This document shows positions 15,981-20,126 of a DNA stretch of 20,126 nucleotides, piece by piece. Location of the stretch: assembly GCA_945870465.1 (NCBI GenBank), contig CAMBSS010000074.1, positions 1 to 20,126 of the forward strand, in the 5' to 3' direction. The notes below the pieces were generated by a model. The model saw only the letters and a program-made list of their open reading frames with translations. It was not told the origin of the DNA and did no database searches. Source of the stretch: Bordetella parapertussis. Lineage in GTDB: Bacteria > Pseudomonadota > Gammaproteobacteria > Burkholderiales > SG8-41. Within the stretch, counting starts at the first letter, position 1, and every line of letters starts with the position of its first letter. Position numbers and translations under genes: made by a program.

Positions 15981-16756
15981 TGGCACCGGTACTGGTTTTC
16001 GATATCGAGACGGTCCCCGACGTTGCCGGGCTGAGGAAGCTCTATGGCTTGGGGACCGACCTCGCCGACGAGCAGGTCGCAGCGATGGCATTTCAGCGAC
16101 GCCGTCAGGCTACCGGCAACGATTTTTTGCAATTGCACCTGCAGCGCGTGGTCGCGATTTCGTGCGCGCTGCGCGACCGCGACAGCTTTCGCGTCTGGTC
16201 GCTCGGTGAGCCGGATGACGGCGAAGGGCAGTTGATCCAGCGGTTTTTCGACGGCGTCGAAAAGTACACACCGCAAATTGTGTCCTGGAACGGCGGCGGT
16301 TTCGATTTGCCGGTGCTGCATTACCGCGGCCTGGTCCACGGCGTGCATGCCGACCGTTATTGGGACCAGGGCGAGGACGACCGCGAGTTCAAGTGGAACA
16401 ACTACATCAGCCGTTATCACTCGCGCCATCTTGATCTGATGGATCTGCTTGCAATGTACCAGCCGCGCGGCGCCGCACCGCTTGATCAGCTGGCGCAACT
16501 GCTCGGTTTCCCCGGCAAGATAGGGCTGGAGGGTTCGCAGGTGTGGCAGGCGTGGCAGGACGGCAAGATCGCGCAGATTCGCGCCTACTGCGAAGCGGAC
16601 GTTGCCAACACCTATCTGGTCTACCTGCGTTTCCAGCTGATGCGCGGCGCGCTGTCGTCCGACCAGTACCAGCAGGAAATCAGTCTGGTGCGAACCACGC
16701 TCGAAAAATCGCCCGACCAGCACTGGCGCGAATTCCTGCAGCTTTGGCCGGCCTGA
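15980..16756 (+). CDS. Predicted 3'-5' exonuclease, PolB-like DEDDy family
   Basis: The protein is 258 residues from GTG 15980, whose G is the last base of the preceding stop. VLVFDIETVPD near the N-terminus holds Asp8 and Glu10 (Exo I). SWNGGGFDLPVL gives the Exo II Asp109. YCEADVANTY gives the Exo III Tyr203-x-x-x-Asp207, so all DEDDy metal ligands are present. The middle includes HLDLMDLLAMYQPRGAAPLDQLAQLLGFPGK, typical of the family of stand-alone exonucleases related to DNA polymerase B proofreading domains. No polymerase domain is attached. The biological substrate is not known from the sequence. Its tight overlap with the YdbL-like gene reflects operon packing rather than any evident shared function. 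Confidence 0.85.
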   Translation: MAPVLVFDIETVPDVAGLRKLYGLGTDLADEQVAAMAFQRRRQATGNDFLQLHLQRVVAISCALRDRDSFRVWSLGEPDDGEGQLIQRFFDGVEKYTPQIVSWNGGGFDLPVLHYRGLVHGVHADRYWDQGEDDREFKWNNYISRYHSRHLDLMDLLAMYQPRGAAPLDQLAQLLGFPGKIGLEGSQVWQAWQDGKIAQIRAYCEADVANTYLVYLRFQLMRGALSSDQYQQEISLVRTTLEKSPDQHWREFLQLWPA

Positions 16757-16774
16757 GCCGGCGCTTCACGCACA

Positions 16775-18079
16775 GTGTCCAACACGCTCCGCGTTGAATC
16801 GCTTGATCAGGAAGGCCGCGGCGTCGCGCATGCCGACGGCAAGGTAATCTTCATCCAGGGCGCGCTGCCCGGCGAGCTGGTGACCTACACGTCTTTTGTT
16901 AAAAAGCCCAGCTACGAGCTCGCGCAGGTCGGGCAGGTTATAGAGCCTGCACCCATGCGCGCCACGCCGCGCTGCCCGTATTTCGGCCTGTGCGGCGGCT
17001 GTAGCCAGCAGCATTTCGACGCGCGCGCGCAGGTCGCCGCCAAGCAGCGCGTGCTCGAAGACAATCTGCGGCATATCGGCAAAGTCACGCCCGGCAACAT
17101 ACTGCCCGCGATTTACGGCGAGCCTTGGGGCTACCGCCACCGGGCGCGTTTTTCGGCGCGCTACGTGCCAAAAAAGGGCGGTGCGCTGATCGGGTTTCGG
17201 GAGAAACGCAGCAGCTATGTCACCGACATGACGACCTGTGAGGTAATACCGCAGCGTATTTCGGCGCTGCTGGTGCCGCTGCGCGGGTTGATTGGCGGGC
17301 TGTCCAGGCCGGAGCGCATGCCGCAGATCGAACTTGCGATCGGCGTCGATACGGATGCGCTGGTGCTGCGCATCCTCGAACCGTTAAGCAGCGCGGACGA
17401 AGCGTTGATCCGCCAGTTCGCCGACGACCATCGCGTGCAGTTTTTCGTGCAATCGCGCGGGCCCGATACGGCAGTGCCGTTTTACCCGCCGCACGATGGC
17501 GTGCTGTATTACAAGCTGCCGGAGTTCGATCTCGAATTGGGTTTTTCGCCGACCGAATTCACCCAGGTCAACGCGGCGGTGAACGTGGTGTTGGTGCGGC
17601 GCGCCCTGATGCTGCTGGCGCCGCAATCCGGCGAGCGCATTGCCGACATGTTTTGCGGCCTCGGCAACTTTACACTGGCGATCGCGCGCAGCGGCGCGAG
17701 CGTGCTCGGTATCGAAGGCGCGCGCTCGCTGGTCGAGCGGGCGCAGTCGAACGCGGTACGCAACGGATTGAGCGCAGCGGCCGAGTTCCGGCAGGCCGAT
17801 TTGTTCAAAATAGATCAAACGAGCCTGGCGGAGCTTGGCCGTTTTGACAAAATGCTGATCGACCCGCCGCGCGACGGCGCGGCTGCGCTCATCAACGCGT
17901 TGTCAGATGACGCGCCGCAGCGTATTGTCTATGTGTCCTGTAATGCTGCAACCCTCGCGCGCGATGCCGGCGTGCTGGTGCACGCCAAAGGCTATGCGTT
18001 GACTGCCGCGGGCGTGGTCAATATGTTTCCCCACACTTCCCATGTTGAGTCGATTGCCGTGTTTGATAAAAATGAGTAA
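16775..18079 (+). CDS. rlmD: 23S rRNA (uracil-1939-C5)-methyltransferase
   Basis: RlmD adds the m5U1939 methyl group of 23S rRNA using S-adenosylmethionine. The protein has 434 residues (E. coli 433). A TRAM RNA-binding domain spans about residues 1-58. A 4Fe-4S site is formed by Cys67, Cys73 and Cys76 ([10 protein letters not shown]) with Cys155. The SAM fold contains [14 protein letters not shown] and IDPPRDG. The catalytic cysteine is in [12 protein letters not shown] (about 388), and SHVESIAVF holds the conserved Glu near the end. The presence of the Fe-S cysteines and the spacing fit RlmD better than RlmC. The start GTG 16775 is 18 bases after the exonuclease stop; no strong ribosome site is visible. 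Confidence 0.94.
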   Translation: MSNTLRVESLDQEGRGVAHADGKVIFIQGALPGELVTYTSFVKKPSYELAQVGQVIEPAPMRATPRCPYFGLCGGCSQQHFDARAQVAAKQRVLEDNLRHIGKVTPGNILPAIYGEPWGYRHRARFSARYVPKKGGALIGFREKRSSYVTDMTTCEVIPQRISALLVPLRGLIGGLSRPERMPQIELAIGVDTDALVLRILEPLSSADEALIRQFADDHRVQFFVQSRGPDTAVPFYPPHDGVLYYKLPEFDLELGFSPTEFTQVNAAVNVVLVRRALMLLAPQSGERIADMFCGLGNFTLAIARSGASVLGIEGARSLVERAQSNAVRNGLSAAAEFRQADLFKIDQTSLAELGRFDKMLIDPPRDGAAALINALSDDAPQRIVYVSCNAATLARDAGVLVHAKGYALTAAGVVNMFPHTSHVESIAVFDKNE

Positions 18080-18101
18080 CAGATAACGCGTGACCGGCAA
18101 T

Positions 18102-18127
18102 AAAAAAGGGCATCCGCAGATGCCCTT
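18102..18127 (-). terminator. Intrinsic terminator for the BI-1 gene
   Basis: A perfect nine-base stem, AAGGGCATC (18106-18114) / GATGCCCTT (18119-18127), has a four-base loop. On the minus strand it is followed by a run of T (complement of A 18102-18107). It lies 22 bases past the minus-strand stop. On the plus strand no T run follows, so for rlmD it is at best a weak stop. Confidence 0.85.
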
Positions 18128-18148
18128 GGTGAGAATTGGGACTTTGCG

Positions 18149-18859
18149 TCAGTCCCGATTTCCCGTAAATGCCATCAGCAATTGCAGCAGGCTGGTGAAC
18201 AGGTTGTATACGCTCATGTACAACGTCAGTGTCGCCGAGACGTAATTGGTTTCGCCGCCTTGCACGATCCGGCTGACCTGCCAGAGGATCATGGCGGAGC
18301 TGAACAGCACGAACGCGCCGCAGATCGTCAGATGCATCACCGGGCTCGCAAAGAAAATATTGGCGACCACAGCCAGCATGATGATAATGCCGCCGACCGC
18401 CAGGAAATTGGTCAAGAAACCGAAATCCTTGCGCGTAACCGTGGCGATACCGGCCATGGCGAAGAACACCGCGGCTGTGCCGCCGGCGGCCAGCGCGACC
18501 AGTTGTCCGCCATTGCTAAGTCCCAGTGCGACCTGCAGCAAGGGTCCCAGCAGTACGCCGAGGCCAAATGTCAGGGCCAGCAGCAGGGCGACGCCCAGGC
18601 CGCTATCGCGGTTTTTCTCGATCGCAAAAAACATGCCGTAGATTGCTGCCATCAGCACAAGCGACGAGACGATCGGGCTCGCGCGCATGAAGCCGAAGTT
18701 GAGGTTGATGCCCACCAGCGCGCCTATCCCGGTCGGGATCAGCGATAACGCCAGTAATAGATAAGTATTGCGCAGCACCCGCTGCTGTTGCACAACGAGC
18801 TGCTCGCTACCCACCGCCGCGCCAAAGGAATTTTGGTTCGGAATCAGTTCAGGTTGCAT
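18149..18859 (-). CDS. Bax inhibitor-1 / YccA family membrane protein
   Basis: This integral inner-membrane protein of 236 residues has about seven hydrophobic helices, beginning TYLLLALSLIPTGIGALVG and ending near YNLFTSLLQLLMAF, the usual BI-1 layout. The loop with NRDSGLGVALLLALTFGLG and the C-terminal Asp-containing end (FTGNRD) fit the family. The E. coli relative YccA (219 residues) binds and restrains the protease FtsH; some BI-1 proteins leak calcium. The start at 18859 has an excellent Shine-Dalgarno (AAGGAGA, eight bases upstream). Longer reading to 18931 lacks this. It is transcribed alone, opposite to rlmD, with a promoter-like sequence and a terminator of its own. Confidence 0.93.
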   Translation of the reverse strand: MQPELIPNQNSFGAAVGSEQLVVQQQRVLRNTYLLLALSLIPTGIGALVGINLNFGFMRASPIVSSLVLMAAIYGMFFAIEKNRDSGLGVALLLALTFGLGVLLGPLLQVALGLSNGGQLVALAAGGTAAVFFAMAGIATVTRKDFGFLTNFLAVGGIIIMLAVVANIFFASPVMHLTICGAFVLFSSAMILWQVSRIVQGGETNYVSATLTLYMSVYNLFTSLLQLLMAFTGNRD

Positions 18860-18902
18860 GTGGTAATTCTCCTTGGTTGGCCGGGGTTCCGGCTCTAGGG
18901 TA

Positions 18903-18931
18903 AGACTACCCAATGCGGCGCAAAGTTTCAA
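18903..18931 (-). promoter_or_regulatory. Likely promoter of the BI-1 gene
   Basis: Reading the minus strand, TTGAAA (18931-18926) is followed by a 17-base spacer and TAGTCT (18908-18903). Transcription would start near 18896, about 37 bases before the ATG. The -35 is strong and the -10 is middling; assigned by eye. Confidence 0.4.
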
Positions 18932-18969
18932 TTAAATCTAAGATGGCAGGTATCGCGACGATTTTTCGC

Positions 18970-18995
18970 AAGCAATTGATACTACATGGTATTAT
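18970..18995 (+). promoter_or_regulatory. Possible promoter of the tRNA-Ser locus
   Basis: A good -10, TATTAT (18990-18995), lies about 29 bases before the tRNA 5' end, inside an AT-rich stretch. The best -35 upstream is a weak TTCGCA ending near 18970 with a long (about 19-20 base) spacer. It is divergent from the BI-1 promoter. Confidence 0.3.
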
Positions 18996-19023
18996 TCGGC
19001 CCAGTTGGAGGCATGCCAGATTC

Positions 19024-19110
19024 GGAAGGTTGGCAGAGCGGTTGAATGCACCGCTCTTGAAAACCTGCAGGGTCGCAAGATCCTCGTGAGTTCGAATCTC
19101 ACACCACTCT
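19024..19110 (+). tRNA. tRNA-Ser (anticodon UGA), probably chimeric or damaged
   Basis: A class II tRNA layout is clear. The D-stem is GCA/TGC (19033-19035, 19047-19049). The anticodon loop is CTTGAAA with TGA at 19058-19060. The long variable arm is AGGGTC/GATCCT with a GCAA loop (19069-19084). The T-arm is GTGAG-TTCGAAT-CTCAC (19086-19102). However, the anticodon stem CCGCT/ACCTG has two mismatches, and the acceptor GGAAGGT/ACCACTC has two mismatches and a G-U. The discriminator is T rather than the G usual in bacterial tRNA-Ser, and no CCA is encoded. Helices inside each half are sound while helices joining the halves are broken. It may be a pseudogene or an integration junction. Confidence 0.7.
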
Positions 19111-19348
19111 AAATTCAACCACTTAGCAACGCCCCGTATTTTTCTCCACGGCACATCTGGCGCTTTGTCCAATCTCAGTTGGACAGAAAATGGACAGGAT
19201 TTTACGGCTCGCAGTTTGAGCTGTTCTCATTCTAAGGCCTTTGTCATGTGTCCATAGTTTGCCAAGAAGTTTGAGTTCGCCCCCCACCCACCCGGCACCC
19301 CCGCTATATAAACTGGTTCCATCCGGCTGCCCCTTCGCTCAGTTTTGC
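19111..19348. other. Gene-free stretch after tRNA-Ser with TGTCCA/TGGACA repeats (integrase-site-like)
   Basis: No convincing gene is present. The inverted pair TGTCCAA (19166-19172) / TTGGACA (19179-19185) is followed by another TGGACA at 19191-19196 and a TGTCCA at 19249-19254. Short repeats like these directly behind a tRNA 3' end are common at attachment sites of tyrosine-integrase elements, so this may be the remains of an attL or attR flank. No integrase gene is in the window. From 19275 to 19300 the strand is strikingly C-rich. The stretch could equally be IS-related sequence continuing from the ISL3 fragment. Confidence 0.4.
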
Positions 19349-19687
19349 TCAAATGACAAACCCCGCCATCAAGGTGGTGACATCGCTGTAGCGCTCAGTC
19401 CAGGGAACGGTCAGTTCTTCAACGGTGCCGTCGCTGTATTTGAGTGGGGACACACGGGCCTTGATAACGGTCTCGAACTGACATGTGTCCAGGTGCCGCC
19501 ATTGACGCTCGCTCCAGCCATTGACGTGCGCTCTGTTGGTGGCATCCGTTGGGTCCGCCCACACTTGCCCCTTCTTCAAAACAACTTCAACGACTACACA
19601 CTGATCCGCCAGCGAGAGGTCTACCTTCTTGACCGACCAGGGTGTCTTCAATCCAAGAAGCTGCTCATATCGCGCTGTGTCTTTCAT
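19349..19687 (-). pseudogene. ISL3-family transposase, N-terminal fragment
   Basis: The 112-residue frame begins MKDTARYEQLLGLKTPW and contains ERQWRHLDTCQFETVIKARV and LTVPWTERYSDVTTLMAGFVI. These match the N-terminal zinc-finger-like and linker region of ISL3 transposases, which run to about 400 residues. The reading stops right after AGFVI, where the HTH and DDE catalytic domain should begin, and no catalytic part is seen in the other minus-strand frames below 19349. The usual CxxC pair of the finger is missing (WADPTDATNRAH in its place), which may be subfamily variation or decay. It cannot move by itself. No clear terminal inverted repeats could be found on either side. Confidence 0.65.
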
Positions 19688-19784
19688 GTCTATTCCGAAA
19701 ATTATGAAAAACTGGACTCTCCAGGATTGAGAGAAAAATCACATTGAAATTGATGAAGAACCCAATATCGAATCGGCGGAAACA

Positions 19785-20006
19785 ATGACCTCTCTGCACC
19801 CGAAAAAACTTCTGATGACGAAATGGACGGCGGTAAGGCCGGTAGCAAAGCAAAAGCACTTTCTCGTGACGAAGGTGATCGAGCCGGAAACGGAGATTAA
19901 ACCGGTTGAGTGGATCGAGATTGAAGCGGTCTATTCAAAGAGGGCCCGCCGTATCCAGTGGCAAGAATTACGGGACGAATCTGTCTGGCGTCAGGGGTGG
20001 GTTTAG
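19785..20006 (+). CDS. TIGR02450-family small Trp-rich protein (DUF2389)
   Basis: The protein is 73 residues. HPKKLLMTKWTAVRPVAKQKHFLVTK, a variable middle, then EIEAVYSKRARRIQWQELRDESVWRQGW match the family pattern of K-W-T-A, K-H-F-L-V, L/W-x-E-L-x-D and a final W-x-x-G-W. The function of the family is unknown. The length is normal for it, so the gene is probably complete. The frame stays open upstream to 19731 (acidic residues, no standard start), so ATG 19785 is chosen; its ribosome site is weak. It stands alone between the ISL3 fragment and a hairpin, and its base composition is less GC-rich than the operon genes. Confidence 0.72.
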   Translation: MTSLHPKKLLMTKWTAVRPVAKQKHFLVTKVIEPETEIKPVEWIEIEAVYSKRARRIQWQELRDESVWRQGWV

Positions 20007-20032
20007 TTAGTCGATTGGCAGAACCTTAGCAA

Positions 20033-20066
20033 ACTGGTCAATGTGACTTCGGCGCTACTGGTCAAT
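20033..20066. repeat. Direct repeat ACTGGTCAAT
   Basis: Two exact ten-base copies lie at 20033-20042 and 20057-20066, 24 bases start to start. They sit between the TIGR02450 gene and a hairpin. They could be a paired binding site or a chance repeat. Confidence 0.4.
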
Positions 20067-20081
20067 AACGAATTGGAAAAG

Positions 20082-20100
20082 CGCCCCTGTTAAAGGGGCG
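20082..20100. terminator. GC-rich hairpin, possible terminator
   Basis: CGCCCCT (20082-20088) and AGGGGCG (20094-20100) pair perfectly around a five-base loop. On the minus strand it is followed by GC and then four T (complement of A 20077-20080), so it may end a minus-strand gene lying beyond the window. On the plus strand there is no T run, so it would be only a weak end for the TIGR02450 gene. Confidence 0.5.
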
Positions 20101-20106
20101 ACTGGG

Positions 20107-20120
20107 TTGATCTGTATCAG
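20107..20120. promoter_or_regulatory. FNR/ANR-like palindrome
   Basis: TTGAT-CTGT-ATCAG matches nine of the ten fixed bases of the FNR/ANR consensus TTGAT-N4-ATCAA. It is six bases from the window end, so its target gene is not visible. Confidence 0.3.
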
Positions 20121-20126
20121 GCGTAA

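Noticed and set aside
18182..18748. 188-residue plus-strand frame opposite the BI-1 gene
   Set aside because: Gln/His/Arg-rich shadow of a hydrophobic minus-strand gene; BI-1 has a strong Shine-Dalgarno, promoter and terminator.
19241..19747. 168-residue plus-strand frame opposite the ISL3 fragment
   Set aside because: No recognisable domain, and the minus strand has clear ISL3 motifs over the same bases.

Overview
The window is GC-rich and gene-dense. It almost certainly comes from a betaproteobacterium, possibly Nitrosomonadales-like (an inference from gene order and protein character, not a database match). The run pheA-hisC-tyrA-aroA-cmk-rpsA-ihfB-lapA-lapB, a one-domain RfaE1 heptose kinase, and a seven-TM Bax-inhibitor-1 protein all fit that group. 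Nearly all genes down to about 18.1 kb lie on the plus strand with very short gaps or 4-nt stop/start overlaps, so they read as one or a few long operons.

Region 1 (1-4541) is the end of the shikimate and aromatic amino acid pathway: the 3' end of pheA, a hisC-type aminotransferase, tyrA and aroA, followed by cmk. Region 2 (4341-6686) is the translation and nucleoid unit. A sigma70-like promoter inside cmk and a leader with a perfect palindrome precede rpsA (six S1 domains). Then come ihfB and a strong intrinsic terminator. Region 3 (6740-13344) is mostly envelope biogenesis: lapA, lapB, pyrF, a UDP-glucose dehydrogenase, the heptose kinase rfaE1, the epimerase hldD, and cysM. Two copies of a heptanucleotide repeat element, ending in four TTCATCC units, sit at the start of rfaE1 and between rfaE1 and hldD. 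Region 4 (13355-15980) encodes a YdbH/YnbE/YdbL-like set: an AsmA-like protein, a tiny lipoprotein and a DUF1318 protein, which in E. coli form an inter-membrane lipid transport bridge. Region 5 (15980-18079) is a DEDDy exonuclease and the 23S rRNA methyltransferase rlmD.

On the minus strand, 18149-18859 encodes a YccA-like Bax-inhibitor-1 protein with its own promoter and terminator. Divergent from it is a tRNA-Ser(UGA) locus at 19024-19110 whose two halves do not match each other. Everything after the tRNA (19111-20126) looks like eroded accessory DNA: TGTCCA/TGGACA repeats resembling integrase sites, a truncated ISL3-family transposase, a small TIGR02450-type gene, a hairpin and an FNR-like palindrome.

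Several products bear on the same cell surface: LapA/LapB (control of LpxC), RfaE1/HldD (core heptose), Ugd (UDP-glucuronate for surface sugars) and YdbH/YnbE/YdbL (phospholipid delivery). The observations most worth checking are the chimeric-looking tRNA-Ser, the TTCATCC arrays at the heptose genes, the palindromic rpsA leader fed by a chain of mini-ORFs, and the lipid-bridge set beside LPS genes.
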